Shown: positions 14,507 through 23,149, counted from the first letter of the stretch. The stretch is 24,296 bases of DNA from Anaerococcus sp. (GCA_030825745.1 JAPJPH010000001.1:1-24296); one strand, 5' to 3'. Made by a program: numbers and translations. Notes: generated by a model not told the origin, from the sequence alone.

Positions 14507-15987
14507 TAAAAGTTTTCCTTTACATAGTTAAGTCTATTTTTGATTTTTTCCTTGCCCATTATTATAAATGCATTTGAAAGTTCTGGTCCATGAACTGATC
14601 CTGTTAGGGCTGCCCTTACTGGGAACCATAGGTTTTTACCCTTTATTTTGGTTTCTTTTTGGATAGTTTTCATTATTGATCCAGCAAAGTCTTCATCTAC
14701 TTCATCTATTTCTTCTAGGTGATTTAGGAAAGAATCAAATAATGTTTTTGCTTCTTCTGTTTTTATTGATTCTTTGGCCTCATCTTCCCATACCATTTCG
14801 CTATCTTCTATAAAGTAGTTTTTAGCTAATTTTGGTGCATCAGAGAATTTATCTATGGCTGATTGCCAGGTTTTTGCTAGTAGTATTAGCTTATCTTGTG
14901 GATAATCTTCTCCTATTAAACCAGATTTTATCATATATGGTTTGATACTTTCTGCAAGGCTCTTCTCATCTAGCTCTCTTACATAATGACCATTTACCCA
15001 GTCTAGTTTTCTTTTATCAAAAACTGCTCCTGTCTTATTTACCCTGTCAAAGTCAAATTGGTCAGATAGCTCTTTAATTGTAAATATTTCCTCTTCACTA
15101 TCTGGTGACCAACCTAGTAATGATAGGAAGTTTATTAGTCCTTCTGGCATATATCCTTCTTCTATGAAATCTTCTACCATCCCATCACCATTTCTCTTTG
15201 AGTATTTTTTGTGATCTTTATTTAGTACGGTTGGTAGGTGGATATATTCAGGTGATTGCCAGCCAAAGGCTTCATATAAAAATACGTGTTTTGGTGTAGA
15301 TGAGATCCATTCATCTCCCCTTACTACATGGGTTATTCCCATTAGGTGATCATCTACTACTACTGCAAAGTGATAGGTTGGGTATCCATCTCTTTTTATT
15401 AGGACTTGGTCATCTAGGTCATCTGTATTAAATGTGATATTTCCTTTAATATGGTCATGGAAGGTGATTTCAGTATCTTGAGGTAGTTTTAGTCTAACTG
15501 TATACTCTTCACCATTTGCTACTCTTTCTTTTGCTTCTTCTAGTGGAATAGACTTACATAGACCATCATATTTTGGAGTAAGTCCATCTGCCCTTTGCCT
15601 ATCTCTAAGTTTATCTATTCTTTCTTGGCTGCAGAAACAATAATAGGCCTTGCCTTCTTCTATAAGTTGTTCAATATATTTGTTATAAATTCCTGCTTCT
15701 ACTCTTTCAGATTGGATATATGGACCGAAATCTCCTTTTTGAGTTACCCTTCCTTCTTCATCTAGCATAACTCCCTCATCGATTTCTACTCCAGACCATT
15801 TTAAAGCCTTTAGTAGGTTTTCTAAAGCTCCTTCTACAAACCTAGTCCTATCAGTATCTTCTATTCTAAGTAGCATATCCCCTCCGGTATGTCTAGCATA
15901 TAGGTAGTTAAATAGGGCTGTCCTAAGTCCTCCTATATGAAGATATCCTGTTGGTGATGGTGCAAATCTTACTCTTACGTTACTCAT
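14506..15987 (-). CDS. gltX: Glutamate--tRNA ligase
   Basis: A 493-residue class I synthetase charging tRNA-Glu. Motifs: FAPSPTGYLHIGG (HIGH loop, residues 8-20), a CFCSQERI segment like the zinc-binding-like insertion of GluRS, VVRGDEWISSTPKH, and KYSKRNG (the KMSKS equivalent). It could be non-discriminating and also load tRNA-Gln for amidation, as in many Firmicutes. The sequence alone does not decide this, and no gatCAB or glnS gene is in the window. AAGGAG precedes the ATG. First gene of a five-gene operon with a strong upstream promoter and a leader of about 110 nt. Confidence 0.97.
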   Translation of the reverse strand: MSNVRVRFAPSPTGYLHIGGLRTALFNYLYARHTGGDMLLRIEDTDRTRFVEGALENLLKALKWSGVEIDEGVMLDEEGRVTQKGDFGPYIQSERVEAGIYNKYIEQLIEEGKAYYCFCSQERIDKLRDRQRADGLTPKYDGLCKSIPLEEAKERVANGEEYTVRLKLPQDTEITFHDHIKGNITFNTDDLDDQVLIKRDGYPTYHFAVVVDDHLMGITHVVRGDEWISSTPKHVFLYEAFGWQSPEYIHLPTVLNKDHKKYSKRNGDGMVEDFIEEGYMPEGLINFLSLLGWSPDSEEEIFTIKELSDQFDFDRVNKTGAVFDKRKLDWVNGHYVRELDEKSLAESIKPYMIKSGLIGEDYPQDKLILLAKTWQSAIDKFSDAPKLAKNYFIEDSEMVWEDEAKESIKTEEAKTLFDSFLNHLEEIDEVDEDFAGSIMKTIQKETKIKGKNLWFPVRAALTGSVHGPELSNAFIIMGKEKIKNRLNYVKENF

Positions 15988-16065
15988 TTTCTTCTCCTTA
16001 TTTCTTAAAAAAGTATGTCTTTAGTTCGGTAATTTATTTTACCAAAAATTTCGCAGGATTAATAA

Positions 16066-16086
16066 AGGGAGTGACTAACACTCCCT
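16066..16086 (-). other. Leader hairpin upstream of gltX / end of feo operon
   Basis: A perfect 8-bp stem (AGGGAGTG, 16066-16073, with CACTCCCT, 16079-16086) has a 5-nt loop. On the minus strand only TTTATTAAT follows, a weak U-tract. It lies just after the expected start of gltX transcription, so it is either a stabilising or regulatory leader stem or a modest terminator for the feo operon. It does not show T-box landmarks. Confidence 0.55.
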
Positions 16087-16104
16087 CCTTACCTAATTTA
16101 TTCA

Positions 16105-16133
16105 ATTATAACATGCCTTACTCTAAAAATCAA
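16105..16133 (-). promoter_or_regulatory. Sigma-A-type promoter of the gltX operon
   Basis: TTGATT (16128-16133) and a perfect TATAAT (16105-16110) lie exactly 17 nt apart on the minus strand. They sit between the small FeoB-associated gene and gltX. Transcription would start near 16098. Confidence 0.8.
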
Positions 16134-16145
16134 GTTTGTCAAGAA

Positions 16146-16283
16146 CTATTTTAGCTTGCTTTTTTTTGCTTGGGCGCAGTTCTTACAATGACCTTCACCC
16201 CCATCTTTGATATATCTATTATAAACAATGTAGCTTACTATAAATAATATTATAAAAAGTAAAATCCATGATTGTATGTTCAT
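16146..16283 (-). CDS. FeoB-associated Cys-rich membrane protein
   Basis: A 45-residue peptide, easily missed because of its size. It has one N-terminal membrane helix (about residues 5-21, WILLFIILFIVSYIVYN) and a basic cytosolic tail with GHCKNCAQAKK, giving C33 and C36. This matches the FeoB-associated Cys-rich membrane protein family (PF12669), typically encoded right after feoB in Firmicutes and Bacteroidetes and thought to help Fe2+ uptake, possibly as a FeoC-like partner. A near-perfect AAGGAGGAG precedes the ATG, and the gap to the feoB stop is about 10 nt. Its exact role is unproven. Confidence 0.88.
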   Translation of the reverse strand: MNIQSWILLFIILFIVSYIVYNRYIKDGGEGHCKNCAQAKKSKLK

Positions 16284-16293
16284 TATCTCCTCC

Positions 16294-18429
16294 TTAGGCT
16301 ATACTATATTCTTGCTCATAATTCTTATATTTATTTGGTCTAAATATTAAATAAATGACAACTACTAGTGAAATTATAGCTAGTAAAGTAGCTAGACTAA
16401 ATGTAGATTCATTTATAGCTGTGGCTAGCTGATAGAATATAAATGAGATTAAATATGCAAATCCCATTTGATATCCTATAGTTGCTAGGGTCCATCTCAT
16501 ATTATTCATCTCTGTCTTTATAGCACCAACTGCTGCAAAACAAGGCATACATAACATATTAAATAAGAGGAATGAATAGCCTGATATTTCATTACCTATG
16601 ACTATATTAAAGCCATCTATTACAGACATATTAGTTTGCTCTATACTTGTATTTAATAATACACCCAAGGTTCCAACTACATTTTCTTTGGCAACAAAGC
16701 CTGTTATAGTTGCAACTGTAGCCTGCCATCCATTAAAACCTATCGGTTTAAATAAGATGGTTATAGCTGATCCTATCCCAGCTAGGATAGAATTTTGAGG
16801 GTTATCAGTCACTAGGTTAAATCTAAAGTCAAAGTTAGATAAAAACCATATTACAACTGTTGATACTAGGATAACTGACCCAGCTCTTTCTACATAACTT
16901 TCTGCCTCATTATAAACTTCCTTTACTACAGAAGTGATTCTAGGCATATGATATTCTGGCAGCTCCATAACAAAGGGAGCTGGTTTTGATGCAAGTGTTT
17001 TAAATTTCTTTAGGATAAGCCCTGATATTATTACAGCAAGTATACCTATCATATAAAATGAAAATGTAATTAGGGCTTGGTTGTTTGCAAAAAATGCACC
17101 AGATATCATAGCTATAACCGGTAGTTTGGCAGAGCATGGCATAAAGGTTGCAGTCATTATGGTTATCCTTCTATCCCTGTCATTTTCTATGGTCCTTGAA
17201 GCTTGGATTCCTGGAACCCCACAACCTGTTGATATCATTAGGGGGATAAAGCTTTTTCCAGATAAACCAAAGGATCTAAATACCTTATCCATTACAAAGG
17301 CAACCCTAGACATATAACCTATATCTTCTAATAGGCTAAGTAATAAAAATAGGACTATCATTTGTGGCAAGAATCCTAAAACAGCGCCAACCCCTGATAT
17401 AATACCATCTGTAACTAGGCCTATTAGGGCCTCATTTATGTCAATAGATGTAAGAAAGTAACCCACAGCTGGGGCTAGTCTAAATTCAAAAAATCCATTA
17501 ACAGCATCTGTGGCAGATGTACCAACTGTTGCTATAGATAGGTAGTAGACCATAAACATAACTATGGCAAAGATAGGAAGACCCAAGGCTTTGCTTGTAA
17601 CAATCTTATCTATCTTATCAGTCCTAGTCATCTTTATAGGAACTCTCTTATAGACATTAGTCTCTACCTTTGATAGGGCATCATATCTTTCTGTTGTTAT
17701 GATACTTTCAGCATCATCATCAAACTCTTTTTCAACTCTTTTTCTAATATCTGATATCTTAGTTAGGTCATCATCACTTAAATCAAGGTCGCTTATCATA
17801 TCTACATCTTCTTCAAAGGCCTTAATTGAATAAAATCTAGCGAAATCTTCATTAACTTCCTTACTAAATAAGGATCTAATCTCTGCTATTGCCCCTTCCA
17901 TACCTGGTGAAAAGCTAAGTGGGTGGGGGTAGAATTTATTATCTTTCGCATCTAGGATAGCTTTAGTTAAATCATCAAGCCCATCTTCCCTACTAGCTAC
18001 AATCTCTACAACTGGACATCCTAAGATTTCAGAAAGTCTTTTAGTATCTATACTCTCCTTGTTATTTCTTAAAATATCCATCATGTTTAAAGCTATGATA
18101 GTTGGTATACCAAGCTCTAATAACTGGGTGGTTAGGTATAAATTTCTAATTAGATTAGATGCATCTACCAGGTTTACAATAAGGTCTGGCTTATTTTTAA
18201 TAAGGTATTTCCTAGATACAATCTCCTCCATAGTATAGGGAGATAGAGAATATATACCTGGCAAGTCTTGAATAATTATATCTTTATGTTTTTTTAATGT
18301 TCCTTCCTTCTTATCAACTGTGACCCCAGGCCAGTTTCCAACCTTTTGGTTTGACCCGGTTAGGGCATTAAACAAGGTTGTCTTGCCTGAATTGGGGTTT
18401 CCAGCTAGGGCTATGTTAAACTTACTCAT
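16294..18429 (-). CDS. feoB: Ferrous iron transporter FeoB
   Basis: A 711-residue inner-membrane Fe2+ transporter with an N-terminal G domain. G1 is GNPNSGKT (10-17), the effector region includes NWPGVTVD, G3 is DLPG, and G4 is NMMD. A helical GDI-like spacer runs to about residue 265, then the polytopic membrane core. The core includes the conserved STGCGVPGIQASRTIE gate segment and the later MPCFAAVGAIKTE gate. Full family length. GGAGG is at 8 nt from the ATG, and the feoA stop lies 1 nt upstream. Part of feoA-feoB-small Cys-rich peptide, which would import Fe2+ under anaerobic conditions. Confidence 0.97.
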   Translation of the reverse strand: MSKFNIALAGNPNSGKTTLFNALTGSNQKVGNWPGVTVDKKEGTLKKHKDIIIQDLPGIYSLSPYTMEEIVSRKYLIKNKPDLIVNLVDASNLIRNLYLTTQLLELGIPTIIALNMMDILRNNKESIDTKRLSEILGCPVVEIVASREDGLDDLTKAILDAKDNKFYPHPLSFSPGMEGAIAEIRSLFSKEVNEDFARFYSIKAFEEDVDMISDLDLSDDDLTKISDIRKRVEKEFDDDAESIITTERYDALSKVETNVYKRVPIKMTRTDKIDKIVTSKALGLPIFAIVMFMVYYLSIATVGTSATDAVNGFFEFRLAPAVGYFLTSIDINEALIGLVTDGIISGVGAVLGFLPQMIVLFLLLSLLEDIGYMSRVAFVMDKVFRSFGLSGKSFIPLMISTGCGVPGIQASRTIENDRDRRITIMTATFMPCSAKLPVIAMISGAFFANNQALITFSFYMIGILAVIISGLILKKFKTLASKPAPFVMELPEYHMPRITSVVKEVYNEAESYVERAGSVILVSTVVIWFLSNFDFRFNLVTDNPQNSILAGIGSAITILFKPIGFNGWQATVATITGFVAKENVVGTLGVLLNTSIEQTNMSVIDGFNIVIGNEISGYSFLLFNMLCMPCFAAVGAIKTEMNNMRWTLATIGYQMGFAYLISFIFYQLATAINESTFSLATLLAIISLVVVIYLIFRPNKYKNYEQEYSIA

Positions 18430-18430
18430 A

Positions 18431-18655
18431 CTAATCCTCCACTATAATATTTTCAGCATCTGCTTTTCTAATAGTAAGTTCAAAGCCTCTAAGTGATAAT
18501 TGAATAGGATCTCCCAGAGGAGCTTTTTTCCTAACCATGACAGGAGTTCCTCTGGTTACTCCCATTTCCATGATTCTTCTTTTGGTGGGACCTACTCCAC
18601 CAACTTTTTTGATGGTGGCAAATCCACCAACAGGTATGTCTTTTAATGTCATCAT
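18431..18655 (-). CDS. feoA: Ferrous iron transport protein FeoA
   Basis: A 74-residue SH3-like cytosolic protein needed with FeoB for Fe2+ uptake. Typical features are the N-terminal LKDIPVGGFATIKKV strand, the RRIMEMGVTRGTPV turn, and the DPIQLSLRGFELTIRK segment ending in ADAENIIV. AAGGAG is 6 nt before the first of two adjacent ATGs (18655; 18652 is possible). First gene of the feo operon, behind a promoter with a Fur-like palindrome. Confidence 0.95.
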   Translation of the reverse strand: MMTLKDIPVGGFATIKKVGGVGPTKRRIMEMGVTRGTPVMVRKKAPLGDPIQLSLRGFELTIRKADAENIIVED

Positions 18656-18699
18656 AACTTACTCCTTATATATGTACTTGGCCAGCCATTTACTTATGA

Positions 18700-18729
18700 T
18701 TAATACTGATTGTTATTATCAGCTATCAA
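18700..18729 (-). promoter_or_regulatory. feo promoter with embedded Fur-like operator
   Basis: On the minus strand TTGATA (18724-18729) and TATTAA (18700-18705) lie 18 nt apart. The spacer holds TGATAATAACAATCA (18707-18721), which fits the 7-1-7 Fur box TGATAATnATTATCA at all 7 left and 5 of 7 right positions, inside a CTGAT/ATCAG palindrome. Repression by an iron-loaded Fur-type regulator is the natural reading. A DtxR-type regulator cannot be excluded. Confidence 0.6.
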
Positions 18730-19052
18730 GCAAATATAAGACCAAATTATCTTTCACCTATATTATAACAGATATGGAGATGAAATTGAATATCATTACC
18801 CAAGTTTTTTTTATTTAATCTTAAATTTATCTAAAACAAGGATAAATTAATTAAAATCCTTCCATTTAGTATAAAGATGTTACTCCTTGGGCGGTGAAAT
18901 TTCTAGAAATTTAAAAAGATTTTGTAAGTAAGGATAGAATAGCCTTATCTTAACAAATTTAGTAAGTGACCCGATGATCTCATCTTCCTTTAAACTTACA
19001 TAATAGTTAGAAAAAGGCTAGCTTATTTGAAATATGTCTAAGAAAAAATAAG
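18730..19052. other. Non-coding gap between feo promoter and M20 gene
   Basis: AT-rich spacer with no gene that has a usable start. It holds a perfect 16-nt palindrome, AAATTTCTAGAAATTT (18897-18912). It also holds a 45-codon open stretch on the minus strand (18880-19017) with no ATG, GTG or TTG start, reading like ordinary protein (KEDEIIGSLTKFVK...FLEISPPKE). This stretch may be a gene remnant or chance. I see no riboswitch or tRNA. Confidence 0.4.
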
Positions 19053-19074
19053 AAGGCAGGATGCCTACTGCCTT
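19053..19074 (-). terminator. Terminator of the pepF-M20 operon
   Basis: A 7-bp stem, AAGGCAG (19053-19059) with CTGCCTT (19068-19074), encloses an 8-nt loop. On the minus strand it is followed by CTTATTTTTT. The M20 stop codon lies within the loop. Confidence 0.8.
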
Positions 19075-19976
19075 ATCCTTTTATATATTTTATCTATTAC
19101 TTGTTTATTTAATCCCTCTTCTTCTAATAAGTTTTTAAATTTATTATTAAATTTAGGTTTTTCTAATTTTAGCTTGGAGTTTAGGTAATCAAGTATAAAT
19201 CTAAGAGATTCTGGTATTTGATTATAAGTATCTCCCATCTTAACCTCCCCTATAGAATAGGTTAGTGGTGAAAATGGATCTAGATTTCTAACCCTTAAGT
19301 TATTTAAGTTATTTATGATATCTATAAAGGTATCTAGGGGGCTATTTGCCATATAAGGCCTAGCCCCATGGCCACTTCTACCTAAAATTTCTATATCAAA
19401 CATCATGGGGGCAGAGTTTATAAAACCCTCGCTTATGGCAATTTTGCCAGAGTCTATATTAGGATCAACATGGATAGCAAAGGCTGTATCAACTCTTATA
19501 TTATTATCATCTAAATATGCCAATAGATACCTATAATTATTGGTTTTCTCTTCTCCCCTTTCAAAGGCTATGATGAGTCTTCCTGCAAATTCATCTTTTT
19601 TTTGATTTAAAATCTTTCCTATGCTAAGGGCTATGGCAGTATGAGCATCATGGCCACAGGCGTGCATGATATTTTTTCTCTTTGACCTAACTATTTTTTT
19701 ACCTTTTAGGTTATAATCACTCTCTTCTATAGGTAAGGCATCTATGTCAGCCCTTAGTAATATAGTTTTTTTAGCCTTTATATCTTTATTGCCCTCTATA
19801 AAGGCTAGGATGCCACCCTTATTTACCTGTGTATACTCTATATTATTTTTATAAAGGATGTTTTTAATATAGGCTAAGGATTCATATTCTTCATTAGAAA
19901 GCTCCGGGTTTTCATGGAGCCTTCTTCTGATTTCTACGGTTTCTTCTTCTAATTTTTTTGCACTTTCGTAAAACAT
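19065..19976 (-). CDS. M20D-type amidohydrolase, C-terminally short
   Basis: A 303-residue protein of the M20D amidohydrolase family (IAA-amino acid/hippurate hydrolase type), whose members usually reach about 380-400. The HENPELS opening, LRADIDALPI, HACGHDAH (C107, H109), the Glu pair E142-E143, H169 in HVDP, and SGHGARP of the lid domain are all present. After the GDTYNQIPE strand the usual RTFD helix and the C-terminal half of the catalytic domain, with the final EDF and LH metal-site residues, are missing. A 40-residue lysine-rich tail replaces them. It may be inactive or altered. The start overlaps the pepF stop (TAATG) with no ribosome site of its own. Confidence 0.8.
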   Translation of the reverse strand: MFYESAKKLEEETVEIRRRLHENPELSNEEYESLAYIKNILYKNNIEYTQVNKGGILAFIEGNKDIKAKKTILLRADIDALPIEESDYNLKGKKIVRSKRKNIMHACGHDAHTAIALSIGKILNQKKDEFAGRLIIAFERGEEKTNNYRYLLAYLDDNNIRVDTAFAIHVDPNIDSGKIAISEGFINSAPMMFDIEILGRSGHGARPYMANSPLDTFIDIINNLNNLRVRNLDPFSPLTYSIGEVKMGDTYNQIPESLRFILDYLNSKLKLEKPKFNNKFKNLLEEEGLNKQVIDKIYKRIRQ

Positions 19977-21775
19977 TATTTATACATATCAAGTTCTTTT
20001 ACTAGGCTATCAATTTCATCTATAATAGAGCCTATAAATTCTATAGCCTCACTAATTGGCTTTGTAGTTGTCATATCAACTCCAGCTTTTTCAGCAAGCT
20101 TTATTGGAGAAACTGATCCTCCTAATTTTAGGATTTCTATCCAATTTTTTCTATCGCTATCTTCACCATTTACTATTTTATCTGACATTAGGGTTCCTAT
20201 GGTAAGACCTGCTGAGTAGGTATAGGAATATAAGCCCATGTAATAGTGAGGTTGTCTCATCCATGTAAGCTCACTTCCCTCATTTAGGATAACTGAATCA
20301 CCCCAGAATTTTTCTAGAGTTTCTTTAAATATTTGGTTGTAATCATCGCTAGTTAAGGCCTCACCCCTATCTATTCTCCTGTAGGCTTCTCTTTGGAAGT
20401 AGGCTTCTATAAAGTGAGTTACAAAGTTATGGTAGTAGGTTTTTCCAATCATAGTTGATAAAACCCAAAGTCTTTCTCTCTTATCCTTGGCCTTATTTAA
20501 TAGGTATCTTTCCATGGTGATTTCATTGGCAGTAGATGGAGCTTCTACAAAGTACATACTCATATCAGCAGCTAAAACATTTTGGTTAGAATTTGATAAT
20601 ACCCCTTGACCTGCATGGCCTAGTTCGTGGGCTAGGGTCATTACCTGGCTCATGGATTCATTGTAGGTTGTCATTATAAATGGGTGGGATAGGTAGGGTG
20701 ATGCACAAAAGGCTCCAGTTCTTTTTCCAAAGTTTTGAGCATAGTCTATCCACCTATCTGAAAATGCAGTCTCTAGGATTTTGACATAATCTTCACCCAA
20801 AGGTGATAGGCCATCTAGGATATAATCACGGGCTTTTTCAAAGCTTACCTTTGGTTCATAATCACTATCTATAGATAGTTTTAAATCAGCATAGGTCATC
20901 TCATCTAAGCCATAGTGGTTTTTGATAATTTCTGCATACTTTCTCATATGAGGGGCTAGTTCATCCATTATTACATCTAGATGGTTATTATAGATATCAA
21001 AGTCTATATCTTGTCTGGCTAGAAGGTAATGAAATACTGATTCATATCCTCTAATATCGGAAATCTTTTTTTCAGTACTCATTTGATTATTATAAATTGA
21101 TCCATCAGCATGTTGGTATTTAGCTAAAACCTCATGGTATTTTTTGAAAGCTTCTCTTCTTAGATCTTCTCTTGGATCAGCTTCTAAAAATTCTTCAAAG
21201 GTGTTGTGATTTAGGGTGATATTATCATTACCATAGGAAATATCATCAAAGCTCATATCTCCATAACGCATATCATTATAGTTTTTATATGGGGCATCTA
21301 GGCTAGGGGCAAGCTTGGCTAGGACTGCCTCTGTCTGATCAGATAGCAGATGGTCTTTTTTCTTTTGAATTAATTCTAGAAAATACCTATACTCACTCTT
21401 CTTATTTTTTACTTCATCTAGGATATTAGAATCAAGCCTAGCTAATTTTGACTCAAAAAATGATAGGTCAGCTATAACTAGGGCCGCCTCATCAGATAGG
21501 CCTAAATATCTTTTTGATGGATTTGGATCTGTCGCATCAACTTCCATGGTAATACCAGCAAAGGTAAATAATTTATCTATAAGAGCAGTAATTTCAGAAT
21601 ATTTATCCAAAGCTTCAATTACCCTCTCACTACTATCAAACTCTTTATATTTATTTATAAAATCATCTCTAAGGGACTTTAATTTTTTAATATCAGCTTT
21701 AAAAGCCTCATCATCCTTGTACATATCATCTATAGCCCAGGTTTGAGCCTTATCTACTTCACTTCTTTTTTTCAT
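19976..21775 (-). CDS. pepF: Oligoendopeptidase F, M3B family
   Basis: A 599-residue cytosolic zinc endopeptidase that cuts short peptides. The active site is TLAHELGHAGQ, with HExxH at 383-387 and the third ligand Glu in FVEAPSTANE about 25 residues on. The YYMGLYSYTYSAGL segment near the C terminus is typical of PepF. Full length for the family (about 600). AAAGGAG precedes the ATG. First gene of a two-gene operon with the short M20D protein, and divergent from the M29 aminopeptidase gene. Confidence 0.96.
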   Translation of the reverse strand: MKKRSEVDKAQTWAIDDMYKDDEAFKADIKKLKSLRDDFINKYKEFDSSERVIEALDKYSEITALIDKLFTFAGITMEVDATDPNPSKRYLGLSDEAALVIADLSFFESKLARLDSNILDEVKNKKSEYRYFLELIQKKKDHLLSDQTEAVLAKLAPSLDAPYKNYNDMRYGDMSFDDISYGNDNITLNHNTFEEFLEADPREDLRREAFKKYHEVLAKYQHADGSIYNNQMSTEKKISDIRGYESVFHYLLARQDIDFDIYNNHLDVIMDELAPHMRKYAEIIKNHYGLDEMTYADLKLSIDSDYEPKVSFEKARDYILDGLSPLGEDYVKILETAFSDRWIDYAQNFGKRTGAFCASPYLSHPFIMTTYNESMSQVMTLAHELGHAGQGVLSNSNQNVLAADMSMYFVEAPSTANEITMERYLLNKAKDKRERLWVLSTMIGKTYYHNFVTHFIEAYFQREAYRRIDRGEALTSDDYNQIFKETLEKFWGDSVILNEGSELTWMRQPHYYMGLYSYTYSAGLTIGTLMSDKIVNGEDSDRKNWIEILKLGGSVSPIKLAEKAGVDMTTTKPISEAIEFIGSIIDEIDSLVKELDMYK

Positions 21776-21897
21776 TAGTTACTCCTTTAATTTGATTTTA
21801 ATAACTACAATTATTCTACCCATTATGAAGATAACTAGCTAGAAGATGAGAAATTTATGTAAAATTTAGTATAGTAATAAAAATGGAGGATAAAGAT

Positions 21898-23130
21898 ATG
21901 AACAAAAGATTAGAAAATTTTGCAAGACTTGCTGTAGAATTTGGAGTAAATGTGCAAAAAGGTGAGGACCTACTAATAAATTCCCCTATAGAAAGCCCAG
22001 AATTAGCTAGGGCCATGGCCAAGGCCGCCTATGAGAGGGGAGCTAGACTTGTTTCCATAGATTTTAGAGATGACTACCTAACTAGACTAGCCTACACCTA
22101 CCAAGACCAAAAAACCTTAAATGAAGTTGCAAACTGGAAAATAGAGAAACTAAAATATCAAATAGAAGAAAAAAGATCAAATAGGATATCTATCTCAGCC
22201 CAAGACCCAGACCTATTAGATGGACTAGACCAAGAAAAAATAGCCCAAGCCATTAGAGAAAATTCAAAAATGACCAAAGACTTTGTTAAATACTCAATGA
22301 ATGATATTATCTCCTGGCTAGTTATTTCAGTTCCAACAAAAAAATGGGCCAAGAAGGTATTTAGTGAGCTAACAGAAGATCAAGCTTATGATAAGCTATG
22401 GGAGCTAATCTTAGATGTATCAAGGATAGATGAATCATGGGATATTACCAAGAAAAATTGGCAAGAGCACCTAGAAGGTTTAGACAATAAGGCAAACTAC
22501 CTAAATAGCCACCAGTTTGAAAAAATAGTATATAAATCATCAAATGGTACTGACCTAAGTGTGGGACTTCCTAAAAATCATATATGGATGAGTGCAGGTT
22601 CAACAAACGAAAAGGGTGATAAATTTGTACCAAATATCCCAACAGAAGAAGTCTTTACTTCTCCTTTGTATAACAAGGTAGATGGGAAACTAGTAGCAAG
22701 TAAGCCCCTAGTTTATAACGGAGTAGTTATAGATGATTTTTACTTTATCTTTGAAGATGGAAAAGTAGTCGACTTTGATGCAAAATATGGAAAAGATGCC
22801 CTAGAAAAGATGCTAGATTCAGATGAGGGATCTAGATATCTAGGAGAAGTTGCCCTAGTCCCATATGATAGTCCTATATCAAACTCAAATGTATTATTCT
22901 ATAACACCCTCTTTGATGAAAATGCCTCCTGCCACTTTGCCCTAGGTAAGGCCTACCCTACAACAGTAGAAGGTGGAGTTGATGTAGATGATGATAAATT
23001 AAGAGATATTGGCATAAATGATTCCCTAATCCATGAAGACTTCATGGTAGGATCTTCCGACTTAGAAATAACAGGTATTAAAGAAGGTAGGGAATATAAA
23101 ATATTTGAAAATGGTAATTGGGCCATCTAG
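21898..23130 (+). CDS. M29 family aminopeptidase (AmpS/PepS type)
   Basis: A 410-residue metallo-aminopeptidase of the thermophilic M29 family, which removes N-terminal residues from peptides in the cytosol. The N-terminal domain begins RLENFARLAVEFGVNVQ. The C-terminal metal domain has PTEEVFTSP, GSRYLGEVALVP, a His in NASCHFALG, and HEDFMVGSSDLEITG. These supply the Glu, His and Asp ligands of the two-metal site. The ATG at 21898 is preferred because GGAGG lies 8 nt ahead. An in-frame ATG at 21883 starts one base before that ribosome site and would add five residues. Single-gene unit ended by the terminator at 23150-23174. Confidence 0.94.
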   Translation: MNKRLENFARLAVEFGVNVQKGEDLLINSPIESPELARAMAKAAYERGARLVSIDFRDDYLTRLAYTYQDQKTLNEVANWKIEKLKYQIEEKRSNRISISAQDPDLLDGLDQEKIAQAIRENSKMTKDFVKYSMNDIISWLVISVPTKKWAKKVFSELTEDQAYDKLWELILDVSRIDESWDITKKNWQEHLEGLDNKANYLNSHQFEKIVYKSSNGTDLSVGLPKNHIWMSAGSTNEKGDKFVPNIPTEEVFTSPLYNKVDGKLVASKPLVYNGVVIDDFYFIFEDGKVVDFDAKYGKDALEKMLDSDEGSRYLGEVALVPYDSPISNSNVLFYNTLFDENASCHFALGKAYPTTVEGGVDVDDDKLRDIGINDSLIHEDFMVGSSDLEITGIKEGREYKIFENGNWAI

Positions 23131-23149
23131 AAAAGCTCTTCTAAAAACT

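Noticed and set aside
15988..16104. T-box riboswitch before gltX
   Set aside because: The leader is only about 110 nt, and I find no AGGGUGGNACCGCG-like T-box sequence or terminator/antiterminator pair.
15951..16154. Plus-strand frame of 67 codons over the gltX start and leader
   Set aside because: It overlaps the gltX coding start, the promoter and the leader hairpin on the opposite strand, and has no ribosome site.
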